From JAVBNH01 sp031551635 (lineage in GTDB: Bacteria; Bacillota; Clostridia; Oscillospirales; Acutalibacteraceae), in assembly GCA_031551635.1 (NCBI GenBank), contig JAVBNH010000025.1, positions 1 through 38,272 on the forward strand: a DNA stretch of 38,272 nt, in the 5' to 3' direction. The notes under the pieces were generated by a model. It saw nothing but the letters and a program-made list of their open reading frames with translations, was not told the DNA's origin and searched no databases. Below are positions 7,121-14,131 of this stretch, in pieces. Made by a program: the position numbers and the translations under genes. How positions within the stretch are numbered: position 1 is the stretch's first letter; the number at the start of each line of letters is the position of its first letter.

Positions 7121-8545
7121 TTGGAGAAAAAAACAAATAATACTGCACAATCGGAATATACTAACTCCGATATGCAAAAATATATAGAGCTGACTGCTTC
7201 AATTCTTAGTACGCGGTATGGCGGCGAGGGTCCCCGGGCTTTTTTGCATACCTACGGCTGCCAGGGAAATGTCGCGGATTCTGAACGCATAAAAGGGTTG
7301 CTGCGGGAAATGGGTTATGATTTTTGCGACCGTCCCGAGGAAGCCGACCTTGTCCTTTTCAATACCTGCGCCGTGCGCGAGCATGCAGAGGACAGGGTTT
7401 ATGGAAATATCGGCGCGCTAAAGCCCATCAAGGCGTTGAAGCCCGATATGATAATAGCCGTCTGCGGCTGCATGATGCAGCAGGAGCATGTTGAGAAGCG
7501 AATTCGCGAAAGCTTTTCATTCGTGAATCTCGTTTTCGGAACCTTTGCTGTCGTAAAACTGCCTGAGCTGCTTTTCCGCGTGCTTTCAAGCGGAAAAAGA
7601 GTTTTTGAAACCACACAAAGCGACTCAAAGGAGATAGCCGAAGGCTTACCCATTGTCAGAGACAGGCAATTCAAGGGCTGGCTGCCGATTATGTACGGCT
7701 GTGACAATTTTTGCAGCTATTGTGTCGTTCCCTATGTCAGGGGACGCGAGAGAAGCCGCAAACCCGAGGAGGTTCTGCGTGAAGCAAGGTCGCTTATTGA
7801 AAGCGGCGCGAAGGATATAACCCTGCTTGGACAGAATGTCAATTCTTACGGTAAAAATCTTGAGGAAAGCATTAATTTTTCGGCGCTACTCAGGGAAATT
7901 TCCTCTATACCCGGGGATTTTATATTACGCTTTATGACCTCCCACCCTAAGGATTGCTCGCAGGAACTTCTTGAAACAATGGCCTCCAGCGAAAAAATCG
8001 CGAAGCATCTGCACCTGCCGTTTCAATCGGGAAGCAATAGGATTTTGTCAATGATGAACAGGGGATATACAAGAGAAAAATATATCTCATTAATCGAATA
8101 CGCGCGGGAAATCATGCCCGATTTATCGGTGACAAGCGACATTATCGTCGGTTTCCCCGGCGAAACCTATGATGATTTCCGCGAAACATTGTCACTGGTT
8201 GAGGAATTGAAATTCACCTCACTTTTTACCTTTATCTTCTCAAAAAGAACCGGTACAAAAGCGGCTGCAATGGATGATGTTATTCCCTACAGCGAAAAAT
8301 CCAAATGGTTTAAGGAGCTGACAGATTTACAGGAGACTGTTGCGTCTGAACGCTCAAAGGCTATGAACGGCAAGGTTTTCAGGGTTCTTATTGAGGAACT
8401 TGAGCAGTCAAAGGGATTGCTGAGCGGCAGGACAGAGGGGAATGTCAGCATCTTATTCGAGGGTGATGAATCTCTTATAGGCACCTTTCAAAAAATACGT
8501 GTGACAAGACCAAAAAATTGGATATTATACGGCGAAATCGAATAA
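7121..8545 (+). CDS. miaB: tRNA-2-methylthio-N6-dimethylallyladenosine synthase MiaB
   Basis: This radical-SAM methylthiotransferase converts i6A37 to ms2i6A37 in tRNAs reading UNN codons. The auxiliary cluster cysteines are Cys47 (TYGCQGN), Cys83 (NTCAVRE) and Cys117 (CGCMMQ). The radical-SAM CxxxCxxC is Cys194, Cys198 and Cys201 (GCDNFCSYC). A C-terminal TRAM domain follows from about residue 405. The 474-residue length is normal for Firmicutes MiaB. The best start is TTG at 7121, although the GGAG site is 12 bases away, so a later start is possible. It is followed by a YlbF-family gene, echoing the miaB-ymcA pairing of Bacillus. Confidence 0.96.
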   Translation: MEKKTNNTAQSEYTNSDMQKYIELTASILSTRYGGEGPRAFLHTYGCQGNVADSERIKGLLREMGYDFCDRPEEADLVLFNTCAVREHAEDRVYGNIGALKPIKALKPDMIIAVCGCMMQQEHVEKRIRESFSFVNLVFGTFAVVKLPELLFRVLSSGKRVFETTQSDSKEIAEGLPIVRDRQFKGWLPIMYGCDNFCSYCVVPYVRGRERSRKPEEVLREARSLIESGAKDITLLGQNVNSYGKNLEESINFSALLREISSIPGDFILRFMTSHPKDCSQELLETMASSEKIAKHLHLPFQSGSNRILSMMNRGYTREKYISLIEYAREIMPDLSVTSDIIVGFPGETYDDFRETLSLVEELKFTSLFTFIFSKRTGTKAAAMDDVIPYSEKSKWFKELTDLQETVASERSKAMNGKVFRVLIEELEQSKGLLSGRTEGNVSILFEGDESLIGTFQKIRVTRPKNWILYGEIE

Positions 8546-8567
8546 AAGATTAGCGGTAATATTTTAT

Positions 8568-8590
8568 AAAAAAACGGCGTAAAACGCCGC
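8568..8590 (-). terminator. Reverse-oriented terminator-like hairpin between miaB and ylbF-like gene
   Basis: CGGCGT and ACGCCG form a 6-bp stem with an AAA loop. The T-run follows it only on the minus strand, so it would stop antisense transcription. On the plus strand it is a hairpin just before the AAGGAG ribosome site of the next gene. Confidence 0.5.
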
Positions 8591-8604
8591 TGAAGGAGAA
8601 AGTA

Positions 8605-9018
8605 ATGGATATTATTAAATTGGCGAGAGAATTAGGCGCGGAAATTCAAAAAGATGAGCGGTTTATAGCGCTTTCACAGGCAAGAGCAGCTAATGAAGCT
8701 GACGACGCACTGACAGCGCTTATCGGAAAAATAAATCTTATTCAGATGTCGTATCAGACTGAGTCCGAAAAAGAGAACCCCGATAACTCAAAGCTTGAGG
8801 TTTATGATAATGAGTTCAGGGAAGTCTATGGCGAGCTGATGCTTAACAAAAACATGCAGAAATACGAAGCGGCAAGGCATGAAGTCGACTCCTTGATGAA
8901 CTATATTGTTCAGCTTCTCTCGCTTTGCGTTAACGGTGAAGACCCGGCGACTTGTGAGCCGGAGCAGCATGACCATGACTGCGGCGGCGAGTGCGGGGGC
9001 TGCTCAGGCTGCCACTAA
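8605..9018 (+). CDS. YlbF/YmcA-family protein with Cys/His-rich tail
   Basis: The 137-residue protein is helical, with the YlbF/YmcA pattern (LARELGAEIQKDERF, then a Y-E-A-A-R helix). In Bacillus, YlbF (RicF), YmcA (RicA) and YaaT (RicT) form a Fe-S complex involved in RNA processing and development, and ymcA lies next to miaB. The last 20 residues contain five cysteines and three histidines (CEPEQHDHDCGGECGGCSGCH, counted from 117), which would suit metal or Fe-S binding. The ATG has AAGGAG nine bases upstream. I cannot tell RicF from RicA here. Confidence 0.8.
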   Translation: MDIIKLARELGAEIQKDERFIALSQARAANEADDALTALIGKINLIQMSYQTESEKENPDNSKLEVYDNEFREVYGELMLNKNMQKYEAARHEVDSLMNYIVQLLSLCVNGEDPATCEPEQHDHDCGGECGGCSGCH

Positions 9019-9019
9019 A

Positions 9020-9051
9020 CAGGTTGACAGGGAATCAGGTTGACAGGGATT
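9020..9051. repeat. Period-8 repeat downstream of ylbF-like gene
   Basis: CAGGTTGA and CAGGGAAT/CAGGGATT alternate twice, so a 16-bp unit is duplicated nearly perfectly directly after the stop codon. Confidence 0.7.
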
Positions 9052-9089
9052 ATATACTGCAGGTAACAATAGTGAATGGAGTTGGTTTT

Positions 9090-10103
9090 TTGAAAACGCT
9101 TAAAAAGGTTGTGGTTAGTTTGGTTATTGTGCTTTGTTTTGTCGCGGTTTCAGCCGGGCTCCTTTATTTTGTCGTTACCCGTGACAGCAATGACGCGGTT
9201 ATGAGTTATAATACTACAAATGAATATATTACTCCGCCGGGAGAGGCGCTGGTTTCGGCGCACCGCTCCGGCGGAGGTATCTTCCCAGAAAACACCCTTA
9301 TGGCTCTTGAGGACTGCGTTAACAGCAGCACCTTCAAGACGGATATTTTTGAGTTCGACTTGCACCTGACAAAGGACGGCGTGTTGATTTTGCTTCATGA
9401 CGATACCTTTGACAGAACCAGTGACGCTGTTGAGCATTTTGGTAAAACGGAAATTAAACCCGCGGATTATACCTACGATGAGCTGCGGGAGCTCAACATG
9501 GGCGAGAATTTTAAAACTGAGGACGGCGGTATGCCTTATAAAGGGCTCAGGGGCGCGGACATTCCTCAGAACCTACGTGTAATAAAGGTTGAAGATGTTT
9601 TTACATATCTCGAAAGCCACAAAAAATACGCCTATGTGATTGAAATCAAGGACGGAAACGACCGCGGCGAAAGAGCGACAGACGAACTGTACAGAATTAT
9701 CACTGAAAAAGGTTTGCTGAAGCAGGTTTTCGCAGCCAGCTTCAAACCGAATGTCAACGATTATCAGGAGATAAAATATCCGGATATGCTTCGTTCAGCC
9801 GGCATTTTTGAGGTTGTTAAAATTTATATTTATTCCATGCTGAACCTTGACGCTCCGAAGGGTACTTTTAAGTTCGACGCGCTTCAGATTCCTTGGGATA
9901 ATTATGTTATAAACCTCGGAACAACAAAATTTATAAATTATGCGCACAAAAATAACATTGCGGTTCAGTATTGGACAATAAACGATGAGGCGAGAATCAA
10001 AGTCTTGAACGACAGAGGGGCGGACGCGATTATCACGGATTATCCCGACAGGGCTTACAGTATTATTCATTCTGGTTCGGAAACAACATCGGCTGTATCG
10101 TAA
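9090..10103 (+). CDS. Membrane-anchored glycerophosphodiester phosphodiesterase
   Basis: GDPD-family enzymes hydrolyse glycerophosphodiesters to glycerol-3-phosphate and an alcohol. Conserved residues are His58 (AHRSGGG), Glu67 (PENT), Glu88 and Asp90 (EFDLHLTKDG) and His103 (LLHDDTFDRT). The C-terminal part has the usual W-T-I-N-D and GADAIITDYPD strands. An N-terminal membrane helix (about 6-29) places the catalytic domain outside, where teichoic acid or lipid-derived diesters would be substrates (inference). I chose the TTG at 9090 (GGAG eight bases upstream), giving 337 residues. The open frame extends 33 codons further up, but that stretch overlaps the preceding gene and the period-8 repeat. 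Confidence 0.9.
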   Translation: MKTLKKVVVSLVIVLCFVAVSAGLLYFVVTRDSNDAVMSYNTTNEYITPPGEALVSAHRSGGGIFPENTLMALEDCVNSSTFKTDIFEFDLHLTKDGVLILLHDDTFDRTSDAVEHFGKTEIKPADYTYDELRELNMGENFKTEDGGMPYKGLRGADIPQNLRVIKVEDVFTYLESHKKYAYVIEIKDGNDRGERATDELYRIITEKGLLKQVFAASFKPNVNDYQEIKYPDMLRSAGIFEVVKIYIYSMLNLDAPKGTFKFDALQIPWDNYVINLGTTKFINYAHKNNIAVQYWTINDEARIKVLNDRGADAIITDYPDRAYSIIHSGSETTSAVS

Positions 10104-10112
10104 AATTACTTT

Positions 10113-10637
10113 TTATTTTTCGCTACTCATTATAGTATATACACATCTTAAAACAACGCTGATTTCGTTTACATATAATGTAAAGCCATAACCGGAATTT
10201 TCTGTTTCCTCAAAATGGTTGTCGGCATATGTCTCCATGTCAGCGATGCGTAAATTTTCTTTGACTTCGTCAACCTTTTCCGGCTCAAAGCCGCAAAAGG
10301 CTTTTGTCAATGTGTCAAAAAAAGGCAAAAAACTATCTTGAAATTCCTGATTGTTCCACTTATCCTTGTCAAGTGTCAGCGAAAAGGCTTCAATCCTGCT
10401 GCTTTTGTCTGTCTTTAACGAAAGCAGACAATCGTCAGGCTTTGTCAGAGAATAAAAAATATACTGCCTGTCATTGTCGAAAATTATACTTTCCGCGTGA
10501 ATTATGTAAGCTTCGTTTTCCTGCGCGAGCCGCAAGGAAAGCTCGTCACGTTCGATAAATCTTTCCTTAGTGCAGGAGTTCAGTGTCAGTATAACTAAAA
10601 ACACCGAAATTAACGATAAGATTTTTTTATTTTTCAT
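10113..10637 (-). CDS. Putative lipoprotein of unknown function
   Basis: The family is not recognised. The 174-residue product has a lipoprotein signal peptide with lipobox LTLNSC and Cys22 as the predicted lipidated residue. The rest is a soluble, acidic, mixed alpha/beta-looking domain. The ATG at 10637 has AAAGGAAGGA eight bases upstream. An in-frame start seven codons earlier would absorb the ribosome site. It converges on the phosphodiesterase gene with only 9 bp between stops and no terminator between them. Confidence 0.75.
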   Translation of the reverse strand: MKNKKILSLISVFLVILTLNSCTKERFIERDELSLRLAQENEAYIIHAESIIFDNDRQYIFYSLTKPDDCLLSLKTDKSSRIEAFSLTLDKDKWNNQEFQDSFLPFFDTLTKAFCGFEPEKVDEVKENLRIADMETYADNHFEETENSGYGFTLYVNEISVVLRCVYTIMSSEK

Positions 10638-10842
10638 GCTGTTTATCCTTCCTTTCATTTTTTATTTGATTAGCGAAATAACCGGCATGTCTTATTTATT
10701 AATATGCAATATCTTTCCTGTTTATCGCTCAAATTCATAAAAATTTAATAAAGCTGAAATGTTGAGGAATATAATTTATTATATAATGAAGTGATGAATA
10801 ATTAATTTTAATATATTATTCTTTATTTTGGGAGTTGAAAGT

Positions 10843-12477
10843 GTGAAAAAATCCATGAAAAAATGGAAGCTTGCTCTTATAATTGTTATTGTGCTTTCTT
10901 TAGGCGGAGGTGTTGTCTGGTTCGGAATATGGAACGACAGCCGAAAAATGCCTGAGGTCTACCTGACCGGCGTGACCCGCGCCGATGTAAATAAAACATA
11001 TTCCACTTCCGCGCCTGCTCAGGCGAGCAGTAAATCAATTTTTTACTGTCTTGAGGGCGTTAAGGTGAATGAGGTCAAGGTTGCTGTCGGAAAAGAGGTC
11101 AAAGCCGGAGATTTGCTTGCAACCTTTGATGTTGCTCCGCTTCAGGAGGAGTATAACCGCATTCAACAAAAGACCATTGACGCTAAAGCCGCAAACTCTA
11201 ATGCTATAATCGCTGCTCAGGAGGCTGAGGCTCAGCTTCCGGTTGTCGAGGCGGAAATTAAAACATATGAGAAAAAGGTTGCCGACGCAGCAGCTGCTTC
11301 AGGCAACAGCACATCGACTACCTCTGCCCCTGTTGCTTCTGACGCGGGCGGCATAATGGAGTATATCGGAAATATTTTCGGCGACAGCGCTATCGGAGAC
11401 CTTGTTAATTCTCTTATAGGCGCAGGCTCCTCCGTTACACAGATTAATGATATTATCAAGGGTCTGAATTCTCTTACAGGTCTTGCGGGTGTTGATATTT
11501 CGAAGATTCTCGGCACTAGCATGGACGGCTTTTCAGACCAGTCAAAGCTTATAGAGCTTCAAGTTAAAAAAGCAGTATATAAGGGGCAGATGTCCGCTGA
11601 TTATCTTCAGTCAGTGAAGGATGCAGCCCTAAAAGCTGAAAACACCGAAAAAGAATATTATGACAAACTCAAAATCCTTTCAAGCGGCTGGAAGGCCACA
11701 GAGCCGGGTATAGTAACTGAGGTTAATATTACCCCGGGCAAAGCTTTTACACTGAAAAAAGCTTCCTCCTCCGCTTCTGCCTCTCTCGATATGTCTTCAA
11801 TTACGAGCATGCTTCAGGGCGGCGGAGTTGATCAGGAGCTGATTAACACTCTGATTTCGATGTTTATGAATAATTCATCAAGCTCGGATTCCGCTCCGGA
11901 CGCGGGCATTATCATTGAGAATTATGATGAATTTTTGTGCAAAATATCGCTAGGCAAATATGATTTTCAGGATGTCAAGGTCGGTCAGCAGGTCGTTATT
12001 TCTTCCCTAGATAATAAATATTCTGGTGAAGTTAAATTTATCGGAGCAACGGCAACGCCTTCCTCATCTCTTGACGTGTCCAATCTGCTCACTCAGATAA
12101 CCGGCGGAATGGGCGGCGGTTCTTCGAATGCAGCCGAGTGTATTATTTCAATAAAAAATCCGGACAGCGGCATTACAATTGGCTTTGACGTTGACATAAG
12201 CATTATAACAGATAAGGCTCAGAATGCTTTGGTTGTACCGGTTGAAGCCGTCAGACTTGCGGAAGGGCAGACATTTGTCTATACTTACAATTCAAAAACA
12301 AAAACAGTGTCCCGCAAAAATGTAAAAACAGGAATTTCTGATGATACAAAAACCGTTATACTTGAGGGGCTTAATGAGGGTGAGGTTGTTGTCCGTTCAC
12401 ATTCCGGCTCAACAACAAATATGTATGACGGTGTAAAAGCTAAAGTAGCAGAAACCACAACTGCGTCCAAACAATAA
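10843..12477 (+). CDS. HlyD/RND-type periplasmic adaptor-like protein (MacA/YknX type)
   Basis: This is a membrane-fusion/adaptor-type protein that normally works with an ABC ATPase and a MacB/YknZ permease. It has an N-terminal membrane helix (about 10-30) and a split biotinyl-lipoyl-like motif (KVNEVKVAVGKEVKAGDLLATFD near 75-97). A helical hairpin follows, then the second lipoyl half (GWKATEPGIVTEVNITPGK) and C-terminal barrel strands (LVVPVEAVRLAEGQTFVYTYN). Two Ser/Gly/Leu-rich insertions, about residues 150-230 and 310-350, raise it to 544 residues, longer than typical adaptors. The GTG at 10843 has GGAG eight bases upstream and is preferred over a TTG at 10828 that overlaps that site. 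Confidence 0.85.
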   Translation: MKKSMKKWKLALIIVIVLSLGGGVVWFGIWNDSRKMPEVYLTGVTRADVNKTYSTSAPAQASSKSIFYCLEGVKVNEVKVAVGKEVKAGDLLATFDVAPLQEEYNRIQQKTIDAKAANSNAIIAAQEAEAQLPVVEAEIKTYEKKVADAAAASGNSTSTTSAPVASDAGGIMEYIGNIFGDSAIGDLVNSLIGAGSSVTQINDIIKGLNSLTGLAGVDISKILGTSMDGFSDQSKLIELQVKKAVYKGQMSADYLQSVKDAALKAENTEKEYYDKLKILSSGWKATEPGIVTEVNITPGKAFTLKKASSSASASLDMSSITSMLQGGGVDQELINTLISMFMNNSSSSDSAPDAGIIIENYDEFLCKISLGKYDFQDVKVGQQVVISSLDNKYSGEVKFIGATATPSSSLDVSNLLTQITGGMGGGSSNAAECIISIKNPDSGITIGFDVDISIITDKAQNALVVPVEAVRLAEGQTFVYTYNSKTKTVSRKNVKTGISDDTKTVILEGLNEGEVVVRSHSGSTTNMYDGVKAKVAETTTASKQ

Positions 12478-12508
12478 TTCCTGTTATATATTTATTTCAT
12501 ACTCTTTG

Positions 12509-12586
12509 TTAGTACCTTAATGAGCTGAAAGCTTAACAAAAAGCAAGTTCTGGGTTGTGGGTTTGGCTTGCCAAGCCCATATAAGT
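12509..12586 (+). repeat. Dispersed structured repeat, copy A
   Basis: Starting TTAGTACCTTA, it holds two hairpins: TGAGCT/AGCTTA with a GAA loop, and GTGGGTTTGGC/GCCAAGCCCAT at 12557-12580. The same module occurs at 20124-20196 with substitutions that keep both stems paired. It lies in the gap between the HlyD-like and FtsX-like genes and runs up to the latter's ribosome site. Confidence 0.85.
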
Positions 12587-12606
12587 TGGAAAGGGCATGT
12601 ATTTTA

Positions 12607-13851
12607 TTGAATATAAACGACAACATAAGAATCGCACTTTTCAGTATAAAAACTAATTTAATGCGTTCACTGCTTACTATGCTCGGAATCATTATCGGTG
12701 TTGCTTCTGTCATCACTATTATCACAGTCGGTGACGGTGGAAGAAACTATATCATCGGTATGATTCAGGATATGGGTGGCTCTTCTATTGTCACTATCAC
12801 TGTCGATGTTGCGGCTACCGCGAGCGACTATATGACCCCGGAGGATATTGCTGCAATCAGGGAAATTCCCGAAATCAGTTATATTTCTCCCGCGATTATT
12901 CAAATGGGCGGTTTTGAAACAAAAAGCGCCTCAGGTATTTGCATGACTATCGGCGGCTATACCGATATGCCGAATATTATGAGCACAGCTCCGAAATACG
13001 GGCGTTTTTATAATCAGCAGGAGTATTTGACCGGCGCAGCAGTCGGTGTTATAGACACCGGCGGAGCTATGGCTATTTTCGGTACTGAAAATCCTGTCGG
13101 TGAAGTTGTTCCCTACAGCTTTGAAGGGAAGATGTACAATATAAAAATAATCGGCGTGATGGACTTGCTTGGTCTTTTCGGGGGAAATACAGAACAGATG
13201 ATGTCTATGACCGCGAGCTTCAGAGCGACCTCAACCCTCAGAACCTGTTCTTTGATGGTTCCCGCCAGCTTTTCGGCGAGGATTTCGGATTCCTCTGAGA
13301 GATACGATTCACTTTACCTCACCGCTGAAGATGAAAACCGCATTGATGCCGCCGGAGAAGCCGCTTTAGCGAAGCTTCAGGCAAGGCATAACAATCAAGA
13401 CAGGGATGTATACATAAAGACAAATCTGGCGCAGTTCGTTGACCTGATAGATACTGTTATCAGAGTCTTTACAATATTTATCGCCGCTGTCAGTGCGATT
13501 TCTCTAATAGTCGGCGGTATCGGAGTTATGAATATCATGCTGGTTTCCGTTACCGAACGAACGCGCGAGATAGGCATCAGAAAGGCAGTCGGAGCGCGCA
13601 CTAAGGTTGTATTGATGCAATTTTTGACCGAATCCATAGTTATCTGTTTTATAGGCGGTACTATCGGACTGATAATCGGAGTTACAATTTCTTTTGTGGT
13701 TTCTGCGGTCATGGGTGTTCCTCTCGCGGTTGAGCTGTGGACTATTGTTCTCGCTGTGGGCTTCGCGACAGCTATCGGATTGTTTTTCGGGATTTACCCC
13801 GCAAAAAGGGCAGCCGATTTACCGCCGATTGAAGCGCTGCGAAAAGAATAA
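12607..13851 (+). CDS. FtsX/MacB-type ABC permease (YknZ-like), possible internal frameshift pair
   Basis: MacB/YknZ permeases have one N-terminal helix, an extracellular MacB core domain and three C-terminal helices. Here LRSLLTMLGIIIGVASVI marks the first helix, and TERTREIGIRKAVGAR introduces the C-terminal FtsX domain. The true start is the TTG at 12607. The open frame extends 13 codons upstream, but that part is encoded by repeat copy A. No ATPase gene (MacB/YknY type) is adjacent, so it must use one encoded elsewhere or act differently. Within 13200-13300 the frame reads as Ser/Arg-rich sequence, while the +2 frame reads as a more protein-like segment (see findings). Confidence 0.88.
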   Translation: MNINDNIRIALFSIKTNLMRSLLTMLGIIIGVASVITIITVGDGGRNYIIGMIQDMGGSSIVTITVDVAATASDYMTPEDIAAIREIPEISYISPAIIQMGGFETKSASGICMTIGGYTDMPNIMSTAPKYGRFYNQQEYLTGAAVGVIDTGGAMAIFGTENPVGEVVPYSFEGKMYNIKIIGVMDLLGLFGGNTEQMMSMTASFRATSTLRTCSLMVPASFSARISDSSERYDSLYLTAEDENRIDAAGEAALAKLQARHNNQDRDVYIKTNLAQFVDLIDTVIRVFTIFIAAVSAISLIVGGIGVMNIMLVSVTERTREIGIRKAVGARTKVVLMQFLTESIVICFIGGTIGLIIGVTISFVVSAVMGVPLAVELWTIVLAVGFATAIGLFFGIYPAKRAADLPPIEALRKE

Positions 13852-13909
13852 TTTCCAATCGGCTATTATATGTTTTATGCGTTGGTTAATCATTGTTAAA
13901 AGTTAGAAA

Positions 13910-13936
13910 AGACTGCAAAGCGCGGTCTTTTTTTTC
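13910..13936 (+). terminator. Terminator after the FtsX-like gene
   Basis: AGACTGC pairs with GCGGTCT (one G-U pair), followed by nine T residues. It lies about 60 bp past the stop. Confidence 0.85.
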
Positions 13937-14036
13937 GGATATTTGTTTTGTGTCAAGTTTGTGACATAATAAGTTTATAATCATTACTGTATATACTTCT
14001 CATTATAATTATTGCTTAAACAGGAATACTATATGC

Positions 14037-14065
14037 TTGCGTACACTGATGAAATATGCTAGAAT
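14037..14065 (+). promoter_or_regulatory. Promoter of the giant GLUG-repeat gene
   Basis: TTGCGT (14037-14042) and TAGAAT (14060-14065) are 17 bp apart, about 65 bp upstream of the TTG start. It lies downstream of the previous gene's terminator. Confidence 0.72.
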
Positions 14066-14131
14066 AAAAAGCTATAAAGCTGAAAAAAAATGAAATATTT
14101 GAATAGCTATCAAGGACAAGAGGTGCTTTTT

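Noticed and set aside
9024..9060. Promoter at the duplicated TTGACA
   Set aside because: Neither TTGACA has a -10-like hexamer at 16-18 bp; the nearest TATACT is at 23 bp from one and 7 bp from the other.
12568..12606. Upstream start for the FtsX-like gene
   Set aside because: The extra 13 codons come from the dispersed repeat. The TTG at 12607 gives the family's usual N-terminus.
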